Origin: Burkholderiales bacterium
GTDB lineage: Bacteria > Pseudomonadota > Gammaproteobacteria > Burkholderiales > Burkholderiaceae
Direction of reading: 5' to 3'
DNA length: 64,000 nt
NCBI GenBank assembly: GCA_026225235.1
Contig: JAMFSK010000114.1
Coordinates: 1 to 64,000 of the forward strand
Made by a program: the position numbers and the translations under genes. Position 1 is the first letter of the stretch. Every line of letters starts with the position of its first letter. This document shows positions 34,707 through 44,307 of the stretch, in pieces. The notes under the pieces are model-generated. The model did not search any database. It saw only the letters and a program-made list of their open reading frames with translations, and was not told the origin of the DNA.

Positions 34707-36400
34707 GGGGTCTTGACTCCGAGGGAAGCCGCACGTTCGGCTTCGAGTGTCTGCAACTGGCGCCATAGGATCTTGCCGGTTCCCGACTTGGGCAGCGACG
34801 TCAGGAATTCGACCATTCGCGGTGCCCTGTAGGCCGCCATGTTCTCGCGCGCCCAGTCGATCACATCCTGCTCATTGACCGTACCCGCCTGTGCAGGTTG
34901 GAGGACCACCAGCGCCTTCACGGTCTCGCCGCGATGCGGATCAGGCGAACCCACCACGCAGACTTCCTGGATCGCCGGGTGCCGGTACATCAGCGCTTCA
35001 ACCTCCGCTGGCCAGACCTTGTAGCCCGAAGCGTTGATCATCCGCTTGAGCCGGTCGATCATGAAAAAGTAACCGTCTTCGTCGATCCGGCCGAGGTCGC
35101 CCGTGCGAAGAAAGGGCTTGCCGTCGAGTTCGATGAAAGCCTCGCGCGTGGCCTGCGGATTGCGCCAGTACCCTCTCATGATCTGCGGACCGTTCACGAC
35201 AATCTCGCCCGTTTCGCCTTGCGCGAGTTCGACCAGGGAGACCGGATCGATGATGCGGGCATCGACGTCGTAGACCGGAATGCCGAGGCATTGCGGTTTG
35301 GGCCGGTGAGGCGGATTGATGTGCGTCGCGGCGATGGTCTCGGACATCCCGTAGCCCTCGACGAACTCGAGGCCGGTAAGTGTTCTCAGCTTCGTCACAA
35401 TCGCGTCAGGCATCGCGGCACCACCCCCGCGCACACCAGAGAGGGTCGACAGGTCATATTCGCCGAGCCGGGGGTTCGACAGGAAGTCGACCATCATGGT
35501 CGAGATGCACTGCCACGCGGTGATCCGGTAATGACTCATACTGCGGGCAGCCACATCGCGGTCCCAGCGCGGCAAGATGACGATCGTCGCGCAGCCATAG
35601 AGTGGCGCGTTCATTCCGCCCTGCATGCCGGTCACATGAAACAGGGGCAACACCGACAGGTGCACGCCCTCGGGCGAGCTGCAGAACCAGTTGACGCCGC
35701 CCACGAGCGTGGCCATCACGCTGCGGTGGGTGTGCATGCAACCTTTGGGCTGGCCGGTCGTCCCCGAGGTATAGGGCATCACACAGAGGTCTTCCGGACC
35801 GGCCGTCGAAGGCCCCGGTACGCGATGCATCTCCCGCATCTCGTGCCAAAGCCCGACGCCGGGCCCCGAGATCGATTCGCGTGGCGCCAACACGAACGCC
35901 GGCGGCGGGCTACTCGGCGTCTGCCTGAGGTAGTCGCTATAGGTGGCCACGAGCACATGCTCGATGTGTTGTCCCGGTCCCGTTCCGACCAGCGGCGCGA
36001 TCTGCGCGTACAGGTCCTGCGGGACGATTGCCGTGCGCGCCTGACTATCGTCGACAAAGTGACGGAGCTCCTCCGTCAGGTTCATCGGGTTGACGGGCAC
36101 CACGACCGCGTTGGCGCGAAGGATGCCGTAGTAGGCAATGATCCACTGCGGGCTGTTCTGCATGTAAAGCAGCACGCGATCGCCGGCCTGCACGCCGCAC
36201 TCTTGCTGCAGATACCCTGCGACACGTTCAGTCTCGTCCTTGAATTCGCTGAACGTGACCGCCGTGTCGTAGAAAATGATAAAGGGCTTGTCGGGAAAAC
36301 GTGTCGCCGCCACCTCGACGTTGTATGACAAGCTCGTCTGTGGCAATGACAGCTGACGCGACTGCCCGGGCGGCCAGTTCTTATAGTGAAGGGTTGACAT
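34703..36400 (-). CDS. AMP-forming acyl-CoA ligase 2 (fatty-acid type)
   Basis: This 565-residue long- or medium-chain fatty-acid CoA ligase belongs to the ANL superfamily. The ATP-binding motif CVMPYTSGTTGQPKGCMHTH is near residue 205, GYGMSETIAATH is the A5 motif, RTGDLGRIDEDGYFFMIDRLK the hinge, and PKSGTGKILWRQL carries the catalytic Lys. Two ATGs stand in tandem (36403 and 36400). The second is preferred, five bases after GGAG. The gene follows the ACAD gene by about 20 bases in a co-directional operon. It is probably the entry enzyme for the acid degraded here. Confidence 0.9.
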   Translation of the reverse strand: MSTLHYKNWPPGQSRQLSLPQTSLSYNVEVAATRFPDKPFIIFYDTAVTFSEFKDETERVAGYLQQECGVQAGDRVLLYMQNSPQWIIAYYGILRANAVVVPVNPMNLTEELRHFVDDSQARTAIVPQDLYAQIAPLVGTGPGQHIEHVLVATYSDYLRQTPSSPPPAFVLAPRESISGPGVGLWHEMREMHRVPGPSTAGPEDLCVMPYTSGTTGQPKGCMHTHRSVMATLVGGVNWFCSSPEGVHLSVLPLFHVTGMQGGMNAPLYGCATIVILPRWDRDVAARSMSHYRITAWQCISTMMVDFLSNPRLGEYDLSTLSGVRGGGAAMPDAIVTKLRTLTGLEFVEGYGMSETIAATHINPPHRPKPQCLGIPVYDVDARIIDPVSLVELAQGETGEIVVNGPQIMRGYWRNPQATREAFIELDGKPFLRTGDLGRIDEDGYFFMIDRLKRMINASGYKVWPAEVEALMYRHPAIQEVCVVGSPDPHRGETVKALVVLQPAQAGTVNEQDVIDWARENMAAYRAPRMVEFLTSLPKSGTGKILWRQLQTLEAERAASLGVKTP

Positions 36401-36421
36401 CATGTCTCCAAACCGTCCGTC

Positions 36422-37648
36422 TTATTCTTGCTCAAGGTAGCGTCCGAGTTCCATCTTGGCGATCGCATTGCGGTGGACCTCATCGGGGCCATCGGCAAAT
36501 CGCAAGGTACGCGCGCTGGCATATGCGCGCGCCAGACCGAAGTCGTCGCTGACCGCACCGCCGCCGTGAGCCTGCATGGCCCAGTCGATCACCTGGCAGG
36601 CCATATTGGGCGCGACGACCTTGATCATGGCGATCTCCTGGCGCGCGTCCTTGTTGCCGACGGTGTCCATCTTGTGGGCGGCATTGAGCACCAGGAAACG
36701 CGCCTGGTCGATCATGATGCGCGCTTCGGCAATGCGCTCGCGCGTCACGCCCTGGTCGGCGATCTTGCGGCCGAAGGCGACGCGCTTGAGAGAACGGCGG
36801 CACATCGCTTCAAGGGCACGTTCAGCCGAGCCGATCAGGCGCATGCAGTGATGGATGCGGCCAGGCCCGAGGCGGCCCTGCGCGATCTCGAAGCCGCGTC
36901 CCTCTCCAAGCAGGATGTTCGAGGCCGGTACGCGCACATTTTCGAACAGCACCTCGGCATGGCCGTGCGGTGCATCGTCGTATCCGAATACGGGCAGATG
37001 ACGCAACACCTTGACACCCGGCGTATCCATCGGCACGAGGATCATCGACTGTTGCTGGTGGCGGTTCTGATGGTCCGGGTCGGTCTTGCCCATGAAGATC
37101 AGGATCTTGCAACGCGGATCGTTCGCGCCCGAAGTCCACCACTTGCGGCCGTTGATCACATAGTGATCGCCATCGCGTTCGATGCGCGACTGGATGTTGG
37201 TGGCATCCGACGAGGCTACGTCGGGCTCGGTCATCGCAAAGCCTGAGCGGATCTTGCCCTCGAGCAACGGGGCGAGCCATTGCGCCTGCTGCTCGGGGGT
37301 CGCATAGCGCACCAGCGTTTCCATATTGCCGGTGTCGGGTGCGGAGCAATTGAAAGGCTCGGAGCCGAGTGGCGAACGTCCCATGATTTCGCACAGGGGC
37401 GCATATTCAAGGTTGGTCAGCCCCGCGCCGTATTTCGATTCAGGCAGGAACAGATTCCAGAGACCGGCCACACGCGCCTTGTCCTTGAGGGTCTCCATCA
37501 CCGGAGCCGGTTGCCAGGCATTGCCGGACTGGCGCGCCGCATCCATCTCCGCGGAGAATACCGCCTCAGCCGGATACACATGTTCGCCCATGAAGGCGAG
37601 CACGCGTTGCTGCAAATCCTTGACCTTGTCTGAATGCTGAAAGTCCAT
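36422..37648 (-). CDS. ACAD10/11-like acyl-CoA dehydrogenase
   Basis: This 408-residue FAD-dependent acyl-CoA dehydrogenase resembles the ACAD domain of human ACAD10/ACAD11. Characteristic blocks are [51 protein letters not shown] and [24 protein letters not shown]10/11 and bacterial LvaC act in 4-hydroxyacid breakdown together with an aminoglycoside-phosphotransferase-like kinase. Exactly such a kinase is encoded immediately upstream (37792-38880). The inferred role is removal of phosphate from, or dehydrogenation of, a phosphorylated 4-hydroxyacyl-CoA. Ordinary acyl-CoA oxidation is the alternative. Confidence 0.9.
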   Translation of the reverse strand: MDFQHSDKVKDLQQRVLAFMGEHVYPAEAVFSAEMDAARQSGNAWQPAPVMETLKDKARVAGLWNLFLPESKYGAGLTNLEYAPLCEIMGRSPLGSEPFNCSAPDTGNMETLVRYATPEQQAQWLAPLLEGKIRSGFAMTEPDVASSDATNIQSRIERDGDHYVINGRKWWTSGANDPRCKILIFMGKTDPDHQNRHQQQSMILVPMDTPGVKVLRHLPVFGYDDAPHGHAEVLFENVRVPASNILLGEGRGFEIAQGRLGPGRIHHCMRLIGSAERALEAMCRRSLKRVAFGRKIADQGVTRERIAEARIMIDQARFLVLNAAHKMDTVGNKDARQEIAMIKVVAPNMACQVIDWAMQAHGGGAVSDDFGLARAYASARTLRFADGPDEVHRNAIAKMELGRYLEQE

Positions 37649-37791
37649 GAAGCGAGTCCTTGTCTGTATAACAAAGCGGGATCAACCATGAGCCAACCGT
37701 CGGCGATATGCAAGCTGAACCTCACGACTTCCTGCGATCACCTCATGCGCGCTTTGCGTCATGCGGATGCGCGAGTCGGCAGTTCATCGTG

Positions 37792-38880
37792 CTAACGCAT
37801 CGCGTCGACCTGTTGGGCAAGACGCCATGCGAGCACCGCGAGCGGACGCGTACGTTTGCCGGCCTCGTGTGCCCCCGCGCTCGAGGCATTGCCTTGCAGC
37901 GCACGCGCGGTGATCCCCTGGAGGATACCCACAAGCCGGAACATATTGAACACCAGGTAGTAACCCCAATCCACCTCGGATACCGCGGCAAACTGCCCGC
38001 GGCCCGTGCGTTGCAGATAGGCCTGCAAGTACTCGGCCTCAGTGGGCAGGCCCAGAGCGGCGAGATCGGCGCCAGCCAGCCCGCGCGATTCGTCGGCGCC
38101 CATATGCCAGACCAGGCAGTGATAGGCAAAGTCAACTAGTGGATGTCCGATGGTCGACAACTCCCAGTCGAGCACCGCAAGGATCCGGGCCTCGCTCGGA
38201 TGGAGGATTACGTTGTCGAGCCGGTAGTCGCCATGCACGATACGGCTCTCGTCATCGGCCGGGATATGGCGCGGCAGCCACTCGATCAGATGGTCGGCGG
38301 CCTCGATCTGTTCCGTCTCGGCAGCGCGATATTGCTTGGTCCAGCGGGCAACTTGTCTTTCGATGTAGCCGCCAGGCCTGCCGTAATCGGCGAGCCCGAC
38401 CGCAACCGGATCAATCCGATGCAAGGCAGCCATCACACGGTTCATCTCATCGAAAATCGCGCCCCGCTGGGCCGGGCTCATGCCGGGTAGTTTCGGGTCC
38501 CAGAGCACGCGACCCTCGACGTACTCCATGATGTAGAACGCGGTGCCGATGACGTCGGCATCCTCGCATAAGGCATAGGTACGCGGCACCGGTACTTCCG
38601 TGCCGGCAAGCGCGCTGATCACCTTGAACTCGCGCTCGACCGCGTGAGCCGACGGCAGCAGCACGCCGGGTGGTTTGCGGCGCAGCACATAGCGGCTTCC
38701 GCCCGCTTCGAGCCGGAATGTCGGGTTGGACTGACCGCCTTTGAACTGTTCCGCGAGGACCTGCCCCGTGAAACCATCGACGTGCTCACGCATATAGTCG
38801 GTGAGCCGTCCGATATCGAAGGCGTGGGCCGGCGCGACAGGTCGCGTGCCGGAGAAATCTGCGCTGGCGGAAGCATTCAT
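37792..38880 (-). CDS. APH-family phosphotransferase (LvaA/ACAD10-11 kinase-like)
   Basis: This 362-residue kinase has the aminoglycoside-phosphotransferase/choline-kinase fold. The catalytic Brenner motif HGDYRLDNVILHPSEARILA is near residue 222, and the metal-binding Asp follows in AVLDWELSTIGHPLVDFAY. The N-lobe has RYVLRRKPPG with the ATP-binding Lys/Arg cluster. The family includes LvaA of Pseudomonas putida and the kinase domains of ACAD10/11, which phosphorylate 4-hydroxyacyl-CoA. The ATG at 38880 is used rather than a TTG six bases upstream. It follows the SDR stop by two bases. A resistance function is unlikely in this context. Confidence 0.88.
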   Translation of the reverse strand: MNASASADFSGTRPVAPAHAFDIGRLTDYMREHVDGFTGQVLAEQFKGGQSNPTFRLEAGGSRYVLRRKPPGVLLPSAHAVEREFKVISALAGTEVPVPRTYALCEDADVIGTAFYIMEYVEGRVLWDPKLPGMSPAQRGAIFDEMNRVMAALHRIDPVAVGLADYGRPGGYIERQVARWTKQYRAAETEQIEAADHLIEWLPRHIPADDESRIVHGDYRLDNVILHPSEARILAVLDWELSTIGHPLVDFAYHCLVWHMGADESRGLAGADLAALGLPTEAEYLQAYLQRTGRGQFAAVSEVDWGYYLVFNMFRLVGILQGITARALQGNASSAGAHEAGKRTRPLAVLAWRLAQQVDAMR

Positions 38881-38882
38881 GG

Positions 38883-39656
38883 TCAAAGACAGCTGGCCCC
38901 GCCATCCACGGCGAGGTACTGGCCCGTGATGTGCCGCGAGGCTTCGCTCGCCAGAAAGACCACCGACCCTTTGAGGTCCTCGTCGCCACCGATACGATGC
39001 AAGGGCGAGCGTGCGATGACTTCATCCTTGAGCTTGTCGAGCAAACCCGCTGACATCTTCGACGGGAAGAAGCCTGGGCAGATCGCATTGACGTTGATGT
39101 TGTACTTGCCCCATTCCGCGGCCAGGGCACGCGTGAAGTTGATCGCGGCGGCTTTCGAGGTGTTATAGGCGATAGTGTTCATGCCAGGAGGCGAGCCTTT
39201 GAGTCCCGCCACCGACGCGATGGTAACAATCTTGCCCGAACGGCGGGGAATCATGCTGCGTTTGCCGATCTCGCGCGCGAGCATGAAGGGCGCCGTCACG
39301 TTCAAGTGCATGACTTTGTGCCACGCCTCGTCGGGGTAGTCTTCGGCCGGTGCGCCCCAGGTCGCCCCCGCATTGTTGATCAGGATGTCGATATCACCAT
39401 GCGTGCCGAGTGCGGTGTCGACCAGGCCGGGAATGCCATCGGCCTTTTGCAGATCGTTGACGATCGTCAATGCGTCGATGCCTTGCGCCTTGAGATGTGC
39501 CTTCGCTTCTTCAAGTTCGTCGCCCTTGCGAGCGGAGATCGCGATCCGGCAGCCCATCTCGCCGAGGGCTTGCGCCATCTGCAGACCCAGGCCGCGCGAG
39601 CCGCCCGTGATCAGTGCGACCTTGCCGTCGAGCTGGAATAGCGCTTTTACATGCAT
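38883..39656 (-). CDS. SDR-family oxidoreductase (3-oxoacyl reductase type)
   Basis: This 257-residue SDR has TGGSRGLG at residues 17-24, NNAG near 93-96, and YNTSK with the catalytic Tyr/Lys near 164-168. The ending ITGQYLAVDGGASCL is typical of the FabG/3-hydroxyacyl dehydrogenase group. It is the promoter-proximal gene of the seven-gene operon and is divergent from the 601-residue ACAD gene. In the levulinate pathway an SDR (LvaD) occupies a comparable position, so a hydroxyacyl-CoA role is plausible, but this is inference. Confidence 0.9.
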   Translation of the reverse strand: MHVKALFQLDGKVALITGGSRGLGLQMAQALGEMGCRIAISARKGDELEEAKAHLKAQGIDALTIVNDLQKADGIPGLVDTALGTHGDIDILINNAGATWGAPAEDYPDEAWHKVMHLNVTAPFMLAREIGKRSMIPRRSGKIVTIASVAGLKGSPPGMNTIAYNTSKAAAINFTRALAAEWGKYNINVNAICPGFFPSKMSAGLLDKLKDEVIARSPLHRIGGDEDLKGSVVFLASEASRHITGQYLAVDGGASCL

Positions 39657-39984
39657 GTGTCAGGCTCCGTGAAGCAGACTTCCCGCGGGGGCGACGATGC
39701 CATGCAAGGTCGTGGATCGACGTCGGTTGTTCTGCTATGCAGTTTTCAATTCCAATTATTCATCGATCATAGTTCGGATGGAACGGTGCTGTAAATAAAG
39801 CCGACGCAAGGTTTATCCCTACTGGCGCTCTGATCCTGCGTCGTTTTTGGCAATTGAACTGGTGTGTCGGGTGGCAAAAATTGGAGGATCGGACTCACGC
39901 CGATTGTCGAGGTGTTCTGCATAGTGGTTTAATACGGCCCATTGCCCCTGCCTTGCCCGGGTTCTTAAAACGAAGAGACACCTC
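39657..39984. promoter_or_regulatory. Divergent control region for the acyl-CoA gene clusters
   Basis: This 328-bp region lies between the divergent SDR-led operon and the 601-residue ACAD gene. Bases about 39730-39880 are AT-rich compared with the flanks, as expected for promoters in both directions. I did not find a convincing -35/-10 pair or a strong palindrome. No gene is visible. Confidence 0.5.
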
Positions 39985-41790
39985 ATGCTTGACTCGCAGA
40001 TCATCAATGTGCGTGACCTCGAATTCCAGCTTTTCGAGGCGCTCGATGCCGAAGCACTGACGCAGCGTGAACGGCATGCCGACCACAGTCGCGAGACGTT
40101 CATGGCAGCGCTCGAGACGGCGCATGCGATCGCCGCGGACAAATTTGCACCGCATAACCGCGCATCCGACGAGCACGAGCCGCAGTTCGACGGTCAGCGC
40201 GTCAGCATGCGAGCTGAAGTCGGCGAGGCGCTCGAAGCCTATTGTTCCACGGGTCTGCTCGCAGCCGGCAAGGACTACGATGCGGGCGGCATGCAATTGC
40301 CCGCGCTGATGACGAATGCCTGTCTGTCATTGTTCAAGAGCGCGAATATTGCGACCTCGTCTTACGTGATGCTCACGATGGCGAACGCCAATGTGATCGA
40401 GCGCTTCGGCACGCCAAGGCAGAAGGACCGCTATCTGCAGCCCCTGCTCGAAGGCCGCTTTTTCGGCACGATGGCACTGACCGAGCCTCAGGCGGGTTCG
40501 AGCCTTTCCGATCTTGTCACCTCTGCTACGCCCAACGGCGATGGCACCTATTCGCTGCGCGGCAACAAGATCTTTATCTCAGGCGGCGACCACGAACTCA
40601 CCGAGAACATCGTTCACCTCGTGCTTGCGCGTATTCCGGGCGGCTCGCCCGGCGTCAAAGGGATCTCGCTCTTCACCGTGCCGAAGTTCCATGTGAACGA
40701 CGATGGCAGTCTGGGTGAGCGCAATGACGTCGCGCTCGCAGGCCTGATTCATAAGATGGGCTGGCGTGGCACGACCTCGACGATGCTCTCGTTCGGCGAG
40801 AACGGGACGTGTGTCGGGGAACTCGTCGGAGAGCCGCATCAGGGCCTGGCGTGCATGTTCCATATGATGAACGAAGCGCGCATCGGCGTCGGTCTTGGCG
40901 CTGTCATGCTCGGCTATCGCGGCTACCTTGCCTCGCTCGACTATGCACGCGAGCGGCCGCAGGGGCGCCGTCCCGGCAACAAGGACCCGCAAGCGCCTCA
41001 ATTACCCCTGATCGAGCACGCCGACGTGCGACGCATGTTGCTTGCGCAGAAGGCTTATGTCGAAGGCGGCTATGGCCTGTGCTTGTACGCCGCACGACTA
41101 GTCGACGAACAACACACGGGAGAGAGTGAGGCTGCGCGCGCCGAGGCTGGGTTGCTGCTCGACCTGCTCACGCCGGTGGTCAAGTCCTGGCCGTCGCAGT
41201 GGTGCCTCGAAGCGAACAGCCTCGCCATCCAGATCCACGGTGGATACGGCTACACTCGTGAGTACCCGGTCGAGCAGTTCTATCGCGACAACCGGCTCAA
41301 CATGATTCACGAGGGGGCACACGGCATCCAGGCGCTCGACCTGCTCGGGCGCAAGGTCATGATGAAAGACGGTGCTGCGCTCGCGACGCTCGCGACGGAA
41401 GTCCGCAACACGATCGCAGAAGCCCGCCGCGTGGCCACCTTACAGGAGAGCGCCAACGCGCTTGAGCGGGCGATCGGCGCCATCGCCGAGACCGTTACGC
41501 TGTTGCGCACTGCGCTTGCGAAAGATACGGATCTTGCATTGGCAAACGCCAGTGCCTTTTTAGAAGCCTTCGGGCACGTCGTGGTCGCGTGGGTCTGGCT
41601 GCGTCAGGCCGTGGTCGCCGTGCGGGCGTTGCCTTCGGCGAAGAGCGAGGCCGATGCTGACTTCTATCGCGGCAAGCTCCAGACGTGTCAATGGTTCTAC
41701 CGCTGGGAATTGCCTCGCATCGATACGCAACTTGAACGCTTGCGCGCGCTCGACGATACGACGCTGGATATGTCGCCTGCATGGTTTTGA
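39985..41790 (+). CDS. Large acyl-CoA dehydrogenase with C-terminal domain (DmdC-type architecture)
   Basis: This 601-residue acyl-CoA dehydrogenase has the extra C-terminal helical domain seen in DmdC (3-methylmercaptopropionyl-CoA dehydrogenase) and related enzymes. ALTEPQAGSSLSDL is the FAD/substrate signature near residue 164. YGYTREYPVEQFYRDNR and NMIHEGAHGIQALDLLGRKV hold the catalytic Glu region near residue 442. GAAGAGAC lies upstream of the ATG. Many family members act on fatty acids rather than sulfur compounds, so DmdC activity must not be assumed. It is transcribed away from the Lva-like operon but probably shares its control region. Confidence 0.9.
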   Translation: MLDSQIINVRDLEFQLFEALDAEALTQRERHADHSRETFMAALETAHAIAADKFAPHNRASDEHEPQFDGQRVSMRAEVGEALEAYCSTGLLAAGKDYDAGGMQLPALMTNACLSLFKSANIATSSYVMLTMANANVIERFGTPRQKDRYLQPLLEGRFFGTMALTEPQAGSSLSDLVTSATPNGDGTYSLRGNKIFISGGDHELTENIVHLVLARIPGGSPGVKGISLFTVPKFHVNDDGSLGERNDVALAGLIHKMGWRGTTSTMLSFGENGTCVGELVGEPHQGLACMFHMMNEARIGVGLGAVMLGYRGYLASLDYARERPQGRRPGNKDPQAPQLPLIEHADVRRMLLAQKAYVEGGYGLCLYAARLVDEQHTGESEAARAEAGLLLDLLTPVVKSWPSQWCLEANSLAIQIHGGYGYTREYPVEQFYRDNRLNMIHEGAHGIQALDLLGRKVMMKDGAALATLATEVRNTIAEARRVATLQESANALERAIGAIAETVTLLRTALAKDTDLALANASAFLEAFGHVVVAWVWLRQAVVAVRALPSAKSEADADFYRGKLQTCQWFYRWELPRIDTQLERLRALDDTTLDMSPAWF

Positions 41791-41941
41791 GGGGATGAGA
41801 CAAGATGCGTCGCTCGCATGGCCTTGAAAGGGCTGGGACAAGCGACGTCGCTTGCAGGATCTCGAGGGAAAGAGGTCAAGGGTCGGGCATAGCACTTGCG
41901 CGTTTGCGGCTGAGCTTTCCGTATCCACGCAGAGGACCACC

Positions 41942-43270
41942 ATGCGCGACTCGCCCCCTGATAATGATTGCCCATCGAACGATTCCAACGCGCGCGACGA
42001 CGAATCTGTTGAGTCGAGCCGACGCAGTTTTCTCCAGCGAAGCGGCACAGGGCTCGCCGCGGCTGTGGCAGCGGCCGCGAGCGGCACGGCCTGGGCCGCG
42101 GGCCCTTCAATCGCGGAACAGAATGCAGTCAAGCTGTCGCTGATCCAGGACCCGGATACCGAACAAAAGGAAGAAACACCCGATGCCAATGCCGCGCCCT
42201 CCGATCGCATAGGCTACGCAATCGTGGGGTTGGGCAGGTTGTCGCTGAACCAGATTTTGCCGGCGCTCGCACAATGCAAATACTCTCGTGTCACCGCGCT
42301 GGTTTCCGGCGACCGTGACAAGGCGCTGAAGATCGCGCGTCAGTACGGCGTGCCGGAGCGCGATGTCCACGATTATTCGACCTTCGAACGACTCGCGAAC
42401 AACCCGCGGGTCCAGGTCGTCTATATCGTGTTGCCCAACGGCATGCACGCCGAATTCACCGTGCGAGCGGCCCGCATCGGCAAACACGTCCTGTGCGAAA
42501 AGCCCATGGCCAATAGCGTGGCCGAGTGTCAGTCGATGATCGATGCCTGCCAGCAGGCGCAGAAGCTTCTGATGATCGCGTATCGCAGTCAGTACGAAGC
42601 GATGGATCGGATGATCGTCAAGATGGTCCGCGAGAAGAAGCTCGGTACGCTGAGCGAATTTATCGCTGGCAACTCACAGAACGTTGGCGACCCGACACAA
42701 TGGCGACTGAAGAAGGCGCTCGCCGGTGGGGGTCCCCTACCCGACGTCGGCATCTACTGCCTGAACGCGGCGCGCTTCCTGACTGGCGAAGAGCCAAACG
42801 AAGCTATTGCGACAGTCTACAGGCCCGATGATGATCCGCGTTTCAAGGAGGTCGAACAGTCCGTTCACTTCGTGCTGCGGTTTCCCAGCGGCATCACGGC
42901 GACCTGCATGGCCAGTTACGGCAGCCATGAATCACGCTTCTTCCGTCTGCAGGGATCGCAAGGATGGGCCGAGATGAACCCCGCATTTGGCTACAACGCC
43001 TTGAGCATGCGCCATGGGATGCGGGTAGATGGCAAGAACGCCACGACCGAAATCACCGTCGATCCGACCAACCAGTTCGCTCATGAAATCGACCACATGT
43101 CGCAGTGCGTACTAAGCGACACGCGACCGCATACCCCGGGCGAGGAAGGCCTGCAGGACCAGCGCGTGGTCGAGGCCATCTACAAGTCCGCACGCACCGG
43201 ACGCCCCGTCCAGATCGCGCCGCCGGTAACGTCGACGCGAGGGGCCGATCCGGCGGAAGAGGTGTTTTGA
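41942..43270 (+). CDS. Tat-exported Gfo/Idh/MocA oxidoreductase (GFOR-like)
   Basis: This 442-residue NADP-dependent oxidoreductase resembles periplasmic glucose-fructose oxidoreductase of Zymomonas. A twin-arginine signal SSRRSFLQRSG (Arg27-Arg28) is followed by an Ala-rich stretch with cleavage near residue 52. The Rossmann motif is IVGLGRLSLNQILPAL, and the family motif CEKPMANS contains the conserved Lys. A C-terminal beta-sheet domain follows. Export by Tat implies cofactor loading in the cytoplasm and function in the periplasm. The ATG at 41942 leaves a 25-residue n-region, longer than usual. It stands alone with no obvious operon partner. Confidence 0.88.
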   Translation: MRDSPPDNDCPSNDSNARDDESVESSRRSFLQRSGTGLAAAVAAAASGTAWAAGPSIAEQNAVKLSLIQDPDTEQKEETPDANAAPSDRIGYAIVGLGRLSLNQILPALAQCKYSRVTALVSGDRDKALKIARQYGVPERDVHDYSTFERLANNPRVQVVYIVLPNGMHAEFTVRAARIGKHVLCEKPMANSVAECQSMIDACQQAQKLLMIAYRSQYEAMDRMIVKMVREKKLGTLSEFIAGNSQNVGDPTQWRLKKALAGGGPLPDVGIYCLNAARFLTGEEPNEAIATVYRPDDDPRFKEVEQSVHFVLRFPSGITATCMASYGSHESRFFRLQGSQGWAEMNPAFGYNALSMRHGMRVDGKNATTEITVDPTNQFAHEIDHMSQCVLSDTRPHTPGEEGLQDQRVVEAIYKSARTGRPVQIAPPVTSTRGADPAEEVF

Positions 43271-43308
43271 AGATACGGCTTCGACCGAGCAAAAGCGGCT
43301 GCATCCAC

Positions 43309-44307
43309 CTACTCCATCTGCGCGCGCACTAGAGCTGCGGTCTGTACATTGCGCGGATCTCGCGTGCTCATCAAATCGGCATAGATCAGCAGAAGCGGCG
43401 CCGTGGTCTCGTTTCCAATGGGCGCACCCAGGTCCCAGAACGCGTCGAGCACTTCGATCGGGCCAGTCGGATCGGCGCGCAACCGTTGATGCCGAACGAG
43501 TTGAAACACCAGGTCCTTGCGATCTATGGGCCTGACGTACAGTGTCTGCGTCACGGGGGCAGCTGTCGAGTCAGCCGATTGGCCGCGACCTCGCCGCCCC
43601 ACCACGCGCGCCCTGCAGGGATTTCCGCAGCTTCCCACCACGAGGGCTCGGCGGCTGAGAAACGCTGCACATTCAATTTGGGGAGCAAACGCAGCGGATA
43701 GCCCGTGACCCATTCGTCACGCAAGCCATCGACATCGAGCAAGCGGCGTCCATGACCGCTATCGAGGCCAGTCAGGAGGCGTCGCTCGCGCAGATCTTCG
43801 AATACTGCCCCGACCGTGCCAAGCGCAATCCCCGCTGCTGCCGCGATGTCACGATACGGACGGTTGACGAAATACGGGTCGCACAAGATCACAAAGATCA
43901 ATCTGAGCGCCGATGCGCTCGCGGAAGCGGCCGACTGGCCGGCTGTCCGTTTCAGCCTTTTGATTTCGGCGTTGGGACTACGACCGATGATGAAGACGTG
44001 TTGCCCCGGCGGGTGAAGGTACATATTGCCCGCCAGATCGATGAACTGGAGATCGCGCTGCACGCATGCTTCGGCCAGCATCGAAGTCATATGGGGGACC
44101 ACCAGCAAGAGGGGATCGACAGTTGACCAGGTCGATCACCAGGCGCGTAGGCTGCCCATCGCGCGCCGCGGCGTGGCTCGCCTTGCCGAGTTTTGCACTG
44201 AATTGAATCGACGGACTCTGTGCAGCGACATCAAGGGCGTCGCGTATCAGGGCGCTTGCTTGAACACCGGGATCCTGCGCCGAGGGCTGCGGGACGACTT
44301 TGTTCAT
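43309..44307 (-). pseudogene. AbiEi-like (type IV TA antitoxin family) gene broken by two frameshifts
   Basis: Three overlapping frames together spell one protein of about 332 residues. The N-terminal part (from ATG 44307, MNKVVPQPS) reads into NCRSP. The middle part starts LLVVPHMTSMLAEACVQRDL and contains a winged-helix-like DIAAAAGIALGTVGAVFEDL. The C-terminal part resumes at PVTQTLYVRPIDRK. The switches fall in G4 at 44111-44114 and G5 at 43555-43559 on the plus strand. The first needs one base fewer and the second one more, so they compensate. It is either a genuine pseudogene or two homopolymer sequencing errors. AbiEi antitoxins pair with an AbiEii nucleotidyltransferase toxin, none of which is visible; standalone relatives are known. 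Confidence 0.65.

Noticed and set aside
39985-41790. Assigning DMSP-pathway function (DmdC) to the 601-residue dehydrogenase
   Set aside because: The architecture matches, but many proteins of this type act on fatty acids, and no dmdB- or dmdD-like gene lies nearby.
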